This document shows positions 1 through 8,509 of a stretch of DNA of 64,000 nt, one piece after another. The position numbers and the translations under genes are program-made. Every line of letters begins with the position of its first letter. Positions within the stretch are counted from its first letter, which is position 1. The notes beneath the pieces were generated by a model, which made no database searches, was not told the DNA's origin, and worked only from the letters and a program-made list of their open reading frames with translations. The stretch is from Sphingomonas glacialis (GTDB lineage Bacteria; Pseudomonadota; Alphaproteobacteria; Sphingomonadales; Sphingomonadaceae): assembly GCF_006439055.1 (NCBI RefSeq), contig NZ_RCZC01000006.1, positions 170,078 through 234,077 of the forward strand, written 5' to 3'.

Positions 1-33
1 CACCCCCTACCCCTCCCCTGAAGGGGAGGGGCT
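1..33. repeat. REP-like palindrome, right half, cut by window edge
   Basis: The first 33 bases end in CCCCTCCCCTGAAGGGGAGG, the same hairpin arm as the complete elements at 30950-31050 and 58739-58837. Only the right half is inside the window. Confidence 0.7.
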
Positions 34-87
34 ATGTTTAGCGAGATCGCGCTTCCCCTGCCCGCCTTCGCCCCCTATTTCGCATCC

Positions 88-1410
88 ATGCGCAAACACA
101 TCCTCATCATCCTCGCGATCGTCGTCCTGGTTGCAGGCGGCGTCCTCTGGTGGGTGCTCCAGCCCGAACCCGCTCAACTTTCGCTCAGCGCGGTCGAGGG
201 TGACCGCCCGACCATCTCCGCCCCGCGCGAGCAGACGATCCCCACGGTCAAGGTCGCCGATGCGATCGGCTGGAAGAACGGCGCGACGCCCGTTGCCGCG
301 GCCGGCCTGAAGGTCGCCGCCTTCGCCACCGGGCTCGATCATCCGCGCTGGCTCTACCGTCTGCCCAATGGCGACGTGCTCGTCGCCGAGACCAATTCCC
401 CGCCGCGCGCGACCAAGGGCGTTGCCGACGTCGTGATGGGCTATCTGATGAACAAGGGCGGCGCCGGCGTGGCCTCGCCCAACCGCATCACGCTGCTCCG
501 CGACACCAATGGCGACGGCGTGGCCGAAACGCGCACCGTGCTGATCTCCGGCCTCAACTCTCCCACCGGCATGGCGCTGCTCGACGGCCAGCTCTACATC
601 GCCGACACCGATGCGCTGGTCCGCGTGCCCTTCACGCCGGGCCAGACCAAGATCACCGCCAAGCCCGAAAAGGTCATCCCGCTCGTCGGCGGCGGCAATC
701 ACTGGGCGCGCACCCTGCTCGCCGGGCCCGACGGGCTGCTCTATGTCGGCGTCGGTTCGTCGAGCAACATCGCCGACAACGGCCTCGACGCCGAGAAATA
801 CCGCGCCAACATCCTCCAGGTCGATCCCAAGGCGAAGAATTTCCGCGTGTTCGGCGCTAGGCTTCGCAACCCGCAGGGCATGGCGTTCGAGCCCAAATCG
901 GGCGCTTTGTGGGTCGCGGTCAACGAGCGCGACATGCTCGGCTCGGACATCGTCCCCGATTACATCACGCGCGTCGGGCTCGGCGACAATTTCGGCTGGC
1001 CCTGGTATTATTGGGGCGGCTATCCCGATGCGCGCGTGAAGCCTGAAAACCCCGCGCTGCAGGAATATTCCAAGCGCCCCGATTACGCGATGGGCCCGCA
1101 CGTCGCGGCGCTCGGCCTGACCTTCGCAGCCGACGCCAAGCTCGGCAGCAAGTTCGCCAACGGCGCGTTCGTCGGCGAGCACGGCTCGTGGAACCGCGTG
1201 CCGGTGTCGGGCTACAAGGTCGCGTTCGTGCCGTTCGGTGCCACCGGCTTCCCGGTCAAGGGCAGCAAGCCGGTCGACGTGCTGACGGGCTTCCTCAACG
1301 CCAAGGGCGAAGCGCAGGGGCGGCCGGTCGGGGTCATCACCGACCAGGCCGGCGCGCTGCTGGTCGCGGACGATGTCGGCAACACGATCTGGCGGGTGAG
1401 CGCGAAGTAG
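88..1410 (+). CDS. PQQ-dependent sugar (sorbosone/glucose) dehydrogenase family protein
   Basis: Predicted periplasmic beta-propeller of the L-sorbosone/aldose dehydrogenase family, which oxidises sugars or aldehydes with PQQ and passes electrons to the respiratory chain. From 88 the protein begins MRKHILII, one hydrophobic membrane anchor or signal segment. Family signatures follow: GLDHPRWLYRLPNGDVLVAE, GGNHWARTL..GPDGLLYVGVG, RNPQGMAFEP, and GDNFGWPWYYWGG near the C-terminus. An in-frame ATG at 34 would add 18 residues in front of the hydrophobic segment and would start next to a repeat, so 88 is preferred. The substrate cannot be told from sequence, and no PQQ synthesis genes are nearby. 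About 440 residues, normal for the family. Confidence 0.82.
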   Translation: MRKHILIILAIVVLVAGGVLWWVLQPEPAQLSLSAVEGDRPTISAPREQTIPTVKVADAIGWKNGATPVAAAGLKVAAFATGLDHPRWLYRLPNGDVLVAETNSPPRATKGVADVVMGYLMNKGGAGVASPNRITLLRDTNGDGVAETRTVLISGLNSPTGMALLDGQLYIADTDALVRVPFTPGQTKITAKPEKVIPLVGGGNHWARTLLAGPDGLLYVGVGSSSNIADNGLDAEKYRANILQVDPKAKNFRVFGARLRNPQGMAFEPKSGALWVAVNERDMLGSDIVPDYITRVGLGDNFGWPWYYWGGYPDARVKPENPALQEYSKRPDYAMGPHVAALGLTFAADAKLGSKFANGAFVGEHGSWNRVPVSGYKVAFVPFGATGFPVKGSKPVDVLTGFLNAKGEAQGRPVGVITDQAGALLVADDVGNTIWRVSAK

Positions 1411-1435
1411 GCGCTGTCCCAGCCCCTTCTTTTTC

Positions 1436-1599
1436 TAGCCCTCTCCCGCCCTTCGCGGGAGAGGGTTGGGTGAGGGCCTTCTTCTGCCTGCGAAGCCCAA
1501 AAGGAAGGCCCTCACCGACTACGACTAGGGCCGCGCTGAAGAAGCGCGACCCAAGTCTCCGTAGCCTCTCCCGCATGCGGGAGAGGGAGGCGTTGTCCC
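1436..1599. repeat. GC-rich inverted-repeat (REP-like) element between convergent genes
   Basis: CTCTCCCGCCCTTCGCGGGAGAGG, then GGGTGAGGGCCTTC, pairs at a distance with GAAGGCCCTCAC and CTCTCCCGCATGCGGGAGAGG. The result is a long dyad with a small hairpin at each end. It belongs to the same style of element as those at 34922, 35382 and 53457. No gene is visible here; it may also act as a bidirectional terminator. Confidence 0.65.
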
Positions 1600-1905
1600 C
1601 TACTCCAGCATCTTCGGCGCTTCTTTCGCCAGCTTCGCCTTAATCTTGTCGGCAAACAACCGCAGGAAGATCGGCAGATCGATCTCGGCGCGCACCTTCG
1701 CATCCCCCACCGTCAACCGGCTCGCAACCCGCTGGCCGAGCGCCGCGACGGTGAAGTGCATCGTGTCGCCCTCCCAGCGATGATCGACCGACGTCGCGCC
1801 GGGCACCATCTCGACGATCTTGCCGACCCCGCCCTCGACGCGCGCGCGCGCGCACGCCAGACCGAGCTTGTGCGGAATTTCGAGGGTGATCGGGTCGCTC
1901 ATCAC
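1600..1905 (-). CDS. polyhydroxyalkanoic acid system family protein (PHA_gran_rgn)
   Basis: A 101-residue soluble protein resembling the small PHA_gran_rgn family that is often encoded near polyhydroxyalkanoate genes. It starts MMSDPITLEIPHKLG and has the family pattern of an N-terminal helix with repeated small residues, a DHRWEGDTMHFTV strand pair, and a Lys-rich C-terminal helix (FADKIKAKLAKEAPK). No PHA synthase or depolymerase is in this window, so a role on PHA granules rests on family membership only. It is 7 bases downstream of the VOC-family gene on the same strand and is probably co-transcribed with it. Confidence 0.72.
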   Translation of the reverse strand: MMSDPITLEIPHKLGLACARARVEGGVGKIVEMVPGATSVDHRWEGDTMHFTVAALGQRVASRLTVGDAKVRAEIDLPIFLRLFADKIKAKLAKEAPKMLE

Positions 1906-1912
1906 AAATCCT

Positions 1913-2329
1913 TCATGTCGCGAAGATCATCGCGTCATCGGCAAACGCCTTGAACTCGAGCGCGTTGCCCGAGGGGTCATAAAAGAACATCGTCGCCTGC
2001 TCGCCCGGCTGCCCGACGAAGCGCAGATGCGGCGCGATCCCGAAGCGCGTGCCGGCCGCGGTGAGCCGACGGCTGAGCGCCTGCCAGTCGGGCATCGTCA
2101 GCACGACGCCGAAATGCGGTACCGGCACGTCATGCCCATCGACCGGGTTCGAGACCGCGACGGGCTTCGCGGCCGGGTCGAGATGCGCGACGATCTGGTG
2201 GCCATAGAGATCGAAATCGATCCACGCGTCGGAGGAGCGCCCTTCGGTGCAGCCGAGCGTCTCGCCATAAAAGGCGCGCGCCGCGGCGAGGTCATGGACC
2301 GGGAAAGCGAGGTGAAAAGGACGTGTCAT
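1913..2329 (-). CDS. VOC family protein (glyoxalase/bleomycin-resistance fold)
   Basis: 138 residues with the vicinal-oxygen-chelate pattern. An N-terminal betaalphabeta unit reads FHLAFPVHDLAAARAFYGET, a mid-protein metal-ligand candidate H lies in VPHFGVVL, and the C-terminal FFYDPSGNALEFKAF supplies the usual Glu. It is probably a metal-dependent lyase, isomerase or dioxygenase-like enzyme; the substrate is unknown. It is the first gene of a likely two-gene unit with the PHA_gran_rgn protein. Upstream is a GC-rich inverted repeat that separates it from divergent lnt. Confidence 0.78.
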   Translation of the reverse strand: MTRPFHLAFPVHDLAAARAFYGETLGCTEGRSSDAWIDFDLYGHQIVAHLDPAAKPVAVSNPVDGHDVPVPHFGVVLTMPDWQALSRRLTAAGTRFGIAPHLRFVGQPGEQATMFFYDPSGNALEFKAFADDAMIFAT

Positions 2330-2339
2330 ATGTGAGCCC

Positions 2340-2508
2340 TACCAAATCCTCCCCCGCAGGGGGAGGGGGACCATTTTGCCTCTTCCGGTAAAATGGTGGA
2401 GGGGGCGTGCCGCGGGCGCACCGCTCGGGGCGGGCCCCCTCCACCACCAGCCTGAAGAAGGCTGGCGGTCCCCCTCCCCCGCTGCGCGAGGGAGGATTGA
2501 AGGCTGGC
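2340..2508. repeat. REP-like inverted repeat between divergent VOC gene and lnt
   Basis: CCTCCCCCGCAGGGGGAGGGGGACC...GGTGGAGGGGGCG pairs with CGGGCCCCCTCCACC...GGTCCCCCTCCCCCGCTGCGCGAGG. The centre carries further short hairpins (ACCATTTT..AAAATGGT and AGCCTGAAGAAGGCT). There is no coding capacity of interest. The promoter of lnt must lie in or next to this element. Confidence 0.6.
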
Positions 2509-2546
2509 GTTGCGTTGCTCCGCCGATCCCGCGATAGCCGCACGCG

Positions 2547-4091
2547 ATGACCCAACGCCCCGCGCTCTTCTCGTTCCTGCTCGGCGGAATCGCCGCGGTC
2601 GGCTTCGCGCCGCTTGGGCTGTGGCCCGTCACGCTCGGCTGTCTCGCCGCATGGATGCTGCTCGTCCACCAGGCGCCGACCCGCAAAGCGGCGCTATGGC
2701 GCGGCTGGCTGTTCGGCTTTTCGCATTTCGCGATCGGCAATAACTGGATCGCCAAGGCGTTCAGCTTTCAGGACGCGATGCCGCATGCGCTCGGGTCGAT
2801 CGCACCGGCGTTGCTCGCGCTCTACCTCGCGATCTTCCCGATGCTCGCCGCAACCGTGGCGTGGAAGCTGCGCCGCCCGGTGATCGACGCAAGCTATGTT
2901 CTGATCTTCGCCACCGCCTGGATCGCGACCGAATATCTGCGCGGCACGCTGTTCACCGGCTATCCGTGGAACCCGCTGTCCGAGATCTGGCTGCCGCTCA
3001 GGCATGTTAGCAGCCTTCTATCCTGGGTTGGCACATATGCCATGAGTGGCCTTGCAGTGCTCTACGCAGGTGCGCTCCTAATTTTGATCTCGCGCTGGAG
3101 GACTGCCAAGTTTGGATGGACCGGCGTTGCGCTGGTAATGTTCAGCGCGGTACTCACCATTTTCTCGTTTTCCGCCCCTACCGCGGCACCCAGCGCCGCC
3201 ACCGCGCCACGCATCCGCGTCGTCCAGCCCAATGCCGCCGACGAACAGCGCCCGCGCGACGATTATGCCGAAACCAACCTCCAGGCGCTCGTCAGGCTCA
3301 GCGGCAAGCCCGGCCCCGCCCCACGGCTGGTCGTCTGGCCCGAGGGCGCGCTGCGCTACCTGCCCGAAAGCGGCTATCCCTTCCAATATTATGCCGAAAC
3401 CCCCGGGACCGTCCGCCGCCGCATCGCCGCGGTGCTCGGCCCGCGCGATGTCGTGCTGACCGGCGGCAACGCGCTCAATTTCGATGCCGCCGACGCCATC
3501 ACCAGCGCGACCAATTCGATCTTCGCGATCGATGCGCGCGCCCGCATCCTCGGCCGCTACGACAAGGCGCACCTCGTCCCGTTCGGCGAATATCTCCCCG
3601 CGCGCCCGCTGCTCTCGGCGATCGGCCTGTCGCGGCTCGTCCCCGGCGATTTCGACTTCGCCCCCGGCCATGGCGCCGACGGGCTCGATCTGCCCGCCTT
3701 CGGCCGCGTCGGTTTCCAGCTGTGCTACGAAATCATCTTCTCGGGCGAAGTCGTCCAGTCCGGCCACCGCCCCGCCTTGCTGTTCCAGCCGTCGAACGAC
3801 AGCTGGTACGGCTATTGGGGCCAGTCCGAACATCTGGCGCAAGCGCGGATGCGCGCGATCGAGGAAGGGCTGCCCGTCATCCGGGCAACCCCGACCGGCA
3901 TTTCGGCGATCATCGACGCGCACGGCCGCATCCTCGCGTCGATCCCGGCGAACACCGCTGGCGCGATCGAACTGCCGATCCCGCGGGCGGCGCCCCCCAC
4001 CCTGTTCGCGCGCGTCGGCAATGCGATGGCGTTCCTGATCGGGATCATGCTTGCCCTTTCGGCATTTGCATTGCGCCGTTTGGCGCGATAG
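2547..4091 (+). CDS. lnt: apolipoprotein N-acyltransferase
   Basis: Inner-membrane enzyme that puts the third acyl chain on the N-terminal cysteine of lipoproteins. About eight hydrophobic segments precede a periplasmic nitrilase-fold domain (roughly residues 220-485) and a final membrane helix. The family triad is visible: Glu266 in WPEGAL, Lys340 in YDKAHLVPFGEY and Cys393 in QLCYEI. Length is 514 residues, typical. metK follows on the same strand after a short spacer containing an operator-like dyad, so metK probably has its own promoter. The stretch around 3010-3180 is slightly less GC-rich than the rest, without disturbing the frame. Confidence 0.95.
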   Translation: MTQRPALFSFLLGGIAAVGFAPLGLWPVTLGCLAAWMLLVHQAPTRKAALWRGWLFGFSHFAIGNNWIAKAFSFQDAMPHALGSIAPALLALYLAIFPMLAATVAWKLRRPVIDASYVLIFATAWIATEYLRGTLFTGYPWNPLSEIWLPLRHVSSLLSWVGTYAMSGLAVLYAGALLILISRWRTAKFGWTGVALVMFSAVLTIFSFSAPTAAPSAATAPRIRVVQPNAADEQRPRDDYAETNLQALVRLSGKPGPAPRLVVWPEGALRYLPESGYPFQYYAETPGTVRRRIAAVLGPRDVVLTGGNALNFDAADAITSATNSIFAIDARARILGRYDKAHLVPFGEYLPARPLLSAIGLSRLVPGDFDFAPGHGADGLDLPAFGRVGFQLCYEIIFSGEVVQSGHRPALLFQPSNDSWYGYWGQSEHLAQARMRAIEEGLPVIRATPTGISAIIDAHGRILASIPANTAGAIELPIPRAAPPTLFARVGNAMAFLIGIMLALSAFALRRLAR

Positions 4092-4096
4092 GGCGT

Positions 4097-4118
4097 CATA
4101 TAAGGAAAGCTTTATATC
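4097..4118 (+). promoter_or_regulatory. SahR-like operator dyad upstream of metK
   Basis: CATATAAGGAAAGCTTTATA plus TC is a near-perfect dyad in GC-rich surroundings, 47 bases before the metK start. It resembles CATATAAAG...CTTTATATG-type sites assigned to the ArsR-family regulator SahR of S-adenosylmethionine-cycle genes in alphaproteobacteria. That assignment is recalled, not computed. The same bases can also fold as an 8-bp hairpin with an AAAG loop. Confidence 0.45.
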
Positions 4119-4164
4119 AGGCATGGCAACGGCCGAAGCTCTCCTCAACATGAGGATCTCACGC

Positions 4165-5385
4165 ATGCGTTCCAATTTTCTCTTCACCTCCGAGTCGGTC
4201 TCCGAAGGCCATCCCGACAAGGTCGCCGACCAGATTAGCGACACCGTCGTCGATCTGTTCCTCGGCAAGGACCCCTATGCGCGCATCGCGTGCGAGACGC
4301 TGACCACCACCAACCTCGTCGTCCTCGCGGGCGAAATCCGCTGCAAGGGCGTGTACGAGAATGGCGAGTGGGCCGATGGCGCGCTCGCCGAGATCGAGGC
4401 CGCCGTCCGCAACACCGTCAAGGAAATCGGCTACGAGCAGTCGGGTTTCCACTGGGAAACCTTCGCGTTCCACAACAATCTCCACGGCCAGTCGGCGGAG
4501 ATCGCGATGGGCGTCGATGAAGGCGCGAACAAGGACGAAGGCGCCGGCGACCAGGGCATAATGTTCGGTTACGCGACCGACGAGACCCCGGGCCTGATGC
4601 CCGCGACGCTCTATTACAGCCACAAGATCCTCGAGCGCCTCGCCGCCGACCGCCACTCGGGCGCAGCGCCCTTCCTCGAGCCCGACGCCAAGAGCCAGGT
4701 CACGCTCGAATATGAGAATGAGGTGCCGGTCCGCGCGACCGCGCTCGTCGTCTCGACGCAGCACAAGGCGGGCTATTGCCTGCAGGGCGACAACGCCAAT
4801 CCGGCGCTGTACGAAGAGCTGCGCGCCTATGTCAGCGGCGTGATGCACGACGTCCTTCCAGAGGGCTTCATCAGCGACAAGACCGCGATCTACATCAACC
4901 CGACGGGCGCGTTCGAAATCGGCGGCCCTGACGGCGACGCGGGCGTCACCGGGCGCAAGATCATCGTCGACACCTACGGCGGCGCGGCTCCGCACGGCGG
5001 CGGCGCCTTCTCGGGCAAGGATCCGACCAAGGTCGATCGCTCGGCTGCCTATGTCGCGCGCTACATGGCGAAGAACGTCGTCGCCGCCGGCCTTGCGCGG
5101 CGCTGCACGATCCAGCTGTCGTACGCGATCGGCATCGCCGAGCCGCTGTCGCTCTATGTCGACCTGCACGGCACGGGCACCGTTCCCGAAGCCAAGATCG
5201 AGGAAGTGCTGCCCAAGCTCGTTCGCCTGACTCCGAAGGGCATCCGCGAGCACCTCAAGCTCAACGCGCCGATCTACAAGCGCACCGCAGCCTATGGCCA
5301 TTTCGGGCGCGAGCCCGATGCCGATGGCTTCACCTGGGAAAAGACCGATCTGGTCGACGCGCTTAAGAGCGCCGTCGCCGCCTGA
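4165..5385 (+). CDS. metK: S-adenosylmethionine synthetase
   Basis: Makes S-adenosylmethionine from methionine and ATP in the cytosol. The N-terminus MRSNFLFTSESVSEGHPDK carries the GHPDK motif (residues 15-19). GDQGIMFGYA and the Gly-rich GGAAPHGGGAFSGKDPTKVD are the other family signatures. Length is 406 residues. The start at 4165 is chosen because GAGGA lies 8 bases upstream and the family N-terminus begins here. In-frame ATGs at 4123 and 4150 would add residues not found in MetK, and the open frame otherwise runs back into lnt. The operator-like dyad at 4097-4118 suggests control by SAM-cycle status. Confidence 0.96.
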   Translation: MRSNFLFTSESVSEGHPDKVADQISDTVVDLFLGKDPYARIACETLTTTNLVVLAGEIRCKGVYENGEWADGALAEIEAAVRNTVKEIGYEQSGFHWETFAFHNNLHGQSAEIAMGVDEGANKDEGAGDQGIMFGYATDETPGLMPATLYYSHKILERLAADRHSGAAPFLEPDAKSQVTLEYENEVPVRATALVVSTQHKAGYCLQGDNANPALYEELRAYVSGVMHDVLPEGFISDKTAIYINPTGAFEIGGPDGDAGVTGRKIIVDTYGGAAPHGGGAFSGKDPTKVDRSAAYVARYMAKNVVAAGLARRCTIQLSYAIGIAEPLSLYVDLHGTGTVPEAKIEEVLPKLVRLTPKGIREHLKLNAPIYKRTAAYGHFGREPDADGFTWEKTDLVDALKSAVAA

Positions 5386-5427
5386 TCGAATGCCGAGCGT
5401 GGGCTGGTCCCGCGCTCGGCGCCCTCG

Positions 5428-6057
5428 TTACGGCCGGGTGGCCGAGAAGACCGACGGATCGAACCGCGCCGGCAGAGCGCGCGGCGTCGCATCGGGCATG
5501 ACCTGCGCGGCCTGGGTCGCCTCGGGCCGCACGGTGAAGCGCAGATCGTCGGCGAGATAGGCGATGATCGGCGAGTCGGCCGGCAGCCGCCCGCTCGTGC
5601 CGTGAATGAACATCATCGGCCACGACACGAACAGCGCGCCGCCGATCGCGAGCACGCCCTGCCCCGTCCCCTGCCGCGCCGAGCGGCCCGAAATGCGCAC
5701 CGGCCCCAATGGGGTCTGCACATAATCGAGCCGCACATCGAGCTGGCCGCGCTTGCCGAAATGGCCGTTGCGCTCGGACCGCATGACTTCGCCGACCGCG
5801 ATCGATCCGACCGGCACCACCACCTGGCCATGATAGACCAGCGGTTCTGCCACTTCGAGATAGAAGCGATCGCCCGAATGCGCTTCCTTGGTGTTGAGTT
5901 CGGTGCGCGTCGTCAGCTGCAGCGGCATTCCCATCGGGAAATAGGCCGAAGGCCCCGTCGCCGCCGCCGGCGCGGCCCATTGCACGCTATATTGCGCCGC
6001 CGCGAGCGACGGAATGCAGGTGGCGAGCGCAAGGCTTGCCCAATATGTCAGCTTCAT
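5428..6057 (-). CDS. secreted protein with TrbI/VirB10-like C-terminal fold (tentative)
   Basis: 209 residues with a clear signal peptide (MKLTYWASLALATCIPSLAAA, cleavage near AAAQ). The body has LTTRTELNTKEAHSGDRF, VVPVGSIAVGEV and GKRGQLDVRLDYVQTPLGPV. This pattern of a barrel lining with a GS.A.GEV turn resembles the C-terminal domain of VirB10/TrbI proteins. No other secretion-system gene is nearby, so this is a stand-alone periplasmic protein of unknown role. It is convergent with metK and separated from the PAP2 gene by about 100 bases. Confidence 0.6.
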   Translation of the reverse strand: MKLTYWASLALATCIPSLAAAQYSVQWAAPAAATGPSAYFPMGMPLQLTTRTELNTKEAHSGDRFYLEVAEPLVYHGQVVVPVGSIAVGEVMRSERNGHFGKRGQLDVRLDYVQTPLGPVRISGRSARQGTGQGVLAIGGALFVSWPMMFIHGTSGRLPADSPIIAYLADDLRFTVRPEATQAAQVMPDATPRALPARFDPSVFSATRP

Positions 6058-6154
6058 GTCACGCCCCTTTTGTATCGATTAAGGGCCATGAGTATTTCGT
6101 TCGGTTTTACCGGCACTTACGAATTTAAATGAAGGTTTCGTTAAGGACGGCGGC

Positions 6155-6757
6155 TCAGCGCGCGCGTTTGAACAAGCGGACCAAGGCAGGCTCGGCCGCC
6201 CGGATGATCAGGCTCGTCGCCTTCTGCGCGACGAAGCCGACCGCAGCCCCGGCGACGGTATCGAGGATGTAATGCTTGCCCCGCGGCATCTGCACCGCCG
6301 CGACCCCCGCCGCCGCCGCATAGGCCGGGGCTAGCGCGCCCGGCACGTCCTGCGCGATCGCACCCGCCACCGCGACCGCGCCGGCGGTGTGGCCCGACGG
6401 AAACGACGTATCGCCATGCGCTTCGCTCTTACCCGGCGCGAAGTGATGCTTGCCCGTCTCGATCGCCTTTTGCGGGCGCGTGCGGTCGATCGAGCGTTTG
6501 ATGCCATTTTTGATCGCGGTGGCGAGCACTTCGCTCGCCAGCATCCGCACACCGTTGCGGATCACTGTCGGGCGGCGCAGCACGGCACCGACGACGATCG
6601 TCCCGACGCCGAGCAGCAGCAACGGCGGCTGGTCGGCGACTTCGCTCGCCGCCCCCGCCAGCTTGACCGCGGGCGTGTCGCGATGCGCAGCGGCGCGGTG
6701 CGTGGCCTTGCGATCGGCGCGGGCGATCTTCCGCGCGGCCTTGGCGATCTTGCTCAT
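6155..6757 (-). CDS. PAP2-family phosphatase, membrane-associated
   Basis: A 200-residue PAP2 superfamily protein, probably dephosphorylating a lipid phosphate at the inner membrane. Motif 1 KRSIDRTRP (K-x6-RP) and motif 2 SFPSGHTAGA (PSGH) are intact. Motif 3 is present in a shortened form, PRGKHYILDTVAG, keeping the His and Asp but with tighter Arg-His spacing. A basic N-terminal helix is followed by several hydrophobic segments. Start 6757 (MSKIAKAARK) has GGGA just upstream; an in-frame ATG at 6772 would add five residues. It lies downstream of the FNT channel gene on the same strand. Confidence 0.78.
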   Translation of the reverse strand: MSKIAKAARKIARADRKATHRAAAHRDTPAVKLAGAASEVADQPPLLLLGVGTIVVGAVLRRPTVIRNGVRMLASEVLATAIKNGIKRSIDRTRPQKAIETGKHHFAPGKSEAHGDTSFPSGHTAGAVAVAGAIAQDVPGALAPAYAAAAGVAAVQMPRGKHYILDTVAGAAVGFVAQKATSLIIRAAEPALVRLFKRAR

Positions 6758-6818
6758 GTCCCAATTCCCCATCTGTCGCACGCCCAACGCCGCGGGCAGC
6801 CGATTGGCTCCGCCCGCC

Positions 6819-7628
6819 TCAGGCGCCTTCTTCCTGCACCTGCGCATGCGCGAGCACCGCGAACAAGCCCGCCCCGCCGAACAGATTGCCGAGCACCGCG
6901 GGAACCAGGAACGCGAGCGCCTGCCCCCCGCCGATCTTGCCCGAAAAGAGCAGCAGGAAGGTCTCGCTCGACCCGACCACCGAATGGCTGAACCCGCCGA
7001 TCGCGACGACATAGACGATCCCGAACACCACGAGAAACGCCTGTTCGCGCGCATTGGGCAAGGTCCAGGCGACGATCGCGATCAGGAAACCAGCCGGCAC
7101 GGCGTTGATGAAGGTATCGAGCACGCCGTGCTCGGTGATCTTCATCGACACCTCAAGCATCGCGCCGCGCATCGCGGGATCGCCGAGCTCGAGCGTCGCA
7201 AACGCCCAGGCAACGAGCGCGGTCCCCAGCAGATTGCTCCCCAGCACCACCCCCCACAGCCGCAAGGTACGCCCAAGCGCAGCCCATGACGGCTCGGTCA
7301 CGAGCGGCAGCATCGCGGTCACCGTGCTCTCGGTGAACAGCTGCATCCGCCCGAGGATCACCATCAGGAAGCCGATCGGATAGCCGATCGCGATCAGCAG
7401 CGGGCGCGCCGGCGACGGCGCGGTATGCGCCGCGATGGCCGCCTCGGCGATCAGCGAGGCGTTGATCGCCAAGCCCCCCGCCAGCCCCGACCAGAACAGC
7501 GAGGTGATCGGCCGGTCGAGCTCCTCCTGCCCCTCCTCGCGCACCGCGCGGTGCAGCTCGCGCGCATTGGCGGCCTTCAGTTCCTCAACGTCGCCGCCAT
7601 CGGTATTCTCTTGGTTGGTGTCCGCCAT
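6819..7628 (-). CDS. formate/nitrite transporter (FNT) family channel
   Basis: About 269 residues with six predicted membrane helices and the FNT look: Gly/Ala-rich helices, GFLMVILGRMQLFTESTVTA and GSNLLGTALVAW. Family members carry formate, nitrite or hydrosulfide. The soluble N-terminal stretch (NTDGGDVEELKAANARELHR) is longer than in FocA/NirC and fits the YfdC-like branch often seen in alphaproteobacteria. Start 7628 (MADTNQEN) is preferred over a start at 7667, which would crowd the promoter region shared with divergent trmB. The substrate cannot be settled here. Confidence 0.8.
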   Translation of the reverse strand: MADTNQENTDGGDVEELKAANARELHRAVREEGQEELDRPITSLFWSGLAGGLAINASLIAEAAIAAHTAPSPARPLLIAIGYPIGFLMVILGRMQLFTESTVTAMLPLVTEPSWAALGRTLRLWGVVLGSNLLGTALVAWAFATLELGDPAMRGAMLEVSMKITEHGVLDTFINAVPAGFLIAIVAWTLPNAREQAFLVVFGIVYVVAIGGFSHSVVGSSETFLLLFSGKIGGGQALAFLVPAVLGNLFGGAGLFAVLAHAQVQEEGA

Positions 7629-7710
7629 CGCGCCTGTCACATCGTTGAAGCGGTGTAACGACCGCAACGGGACTTTGCTCCGTACGCTGCGCCCGCTAGA
7701 GGCTGCGCGG

Positions 7711-8400
7711 ATGACCGATCCGATGACGACCCGCCGCCTCTATGGCCGCCGCCAGGGGCACAAGCTCCGTCTGGGCCAGGCCGATTTGGTCGAGCGCCTG
7801 CTCCCCGAAATCAGCGTCCCCGAAGAAGGCCCGCTCGACGCCGTGACGCTGTTCGGCAAGGACTGCCCGCTCGAGGTCGAGATCGGCTTCGGCGCGGGCG
7901 AGCATCTCGCCGGCCAGGCGATGGCGCGGCGCGAGACCGGCTTCATCGGCTGCGAGCCGTTCCTCAACGGCGTCGTCGGCGCGCTGGCCCATGTCCGCGA
8001 CGAAGAGCTCGACAATGTGCGTATCCACATGGGCGATGCGCTCGACGTGCTCGAGCGGCTGCCCGACGCATCGCTGTCGCGCGTCTATCTGCTCCACCCC
8101 GATCCGTGGCGCAAAGCGCGCCACGCCAAGCGGCGGATGGTCAATCACGGCCCGCTCGACCTGATCGCGGCAAAGCTCAAGCCCGGCGCCGAATTCCGCC
8201 TCGGCACTGACGATCCGACCTATTGCCGCTGGGCGATGATGGTGCTCGGCCAACGCCGCGATTTCGTGTGGAGTGCGCAAACGGCCGCCGATTTCCTGAC
8301 GCGACCCGAAGACTGGCCGGAGACGCGCTACGAACGCAAGGCCCGCCGCCAGGGACGCGAGGTCTGGTACTTCCGGTATATCTATCAGCCGGTCGCGTAG
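7711..8400 (+). CDS. trmB: tRNA (guanine-N7-)-methyltransferase
   Basis: SAM-dependent methylation of G46 in the variable loop of tRNA. The SAM-binding motif EIGFGAGEHL begins at Glu57. PDPWRKARHAKRR and FRLGTDDPTYCRWAM are characteristic TrmB blocks, and the C-terminus has TRYERKARRQGREVW. Length is 229 residues. The ATG at 7711 gives the standard N-terminus; the frame is open further upstream but into the divergent FNT promoter. In sphingomonads trmB often sits close to metK and lnt, as here. Confidence 0.93.
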   Translation: MTDPMTTRRLYGRRQGHKLRLGQADLVERLLPEISVPEEGPLDAVTLFGKDCPLEVEIGFGAGEHLAGQAMARRETGFIGCEPFLNGVVGALAHVRDEELDNVRIHMGDALDVLERLPDASLSRVYLLHPDPWRKARHAKRRMVNHGPLDLIAAKLKPGAEFRLGTDDPTYCRWAMMVLGQRRDFVWSAQTAADFLTRPEDWPETRYERKARRQGREVWYFRYIYQPVA

Positions 8401-8509
8401 CCGCTCCCCTCGTCGCGCTGGGCGCACGCCGCACGAGCAATAGCGGAACCCTTGGTCCGCTTGCCTCGTTCGACCTGAATCTTCCCAGCCCCCGAGGGGA
8501 AATCCGACC

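Noticed and set aside
4091..4164. SAM riboswitch (SAM-II, SAM-V or SAM/SAH) before metK.
   Set aside because: The leader is short, lacks the conserved pseudoknot sequences of these classes, and its main structure is a symmetric dyad more like a protein operator.
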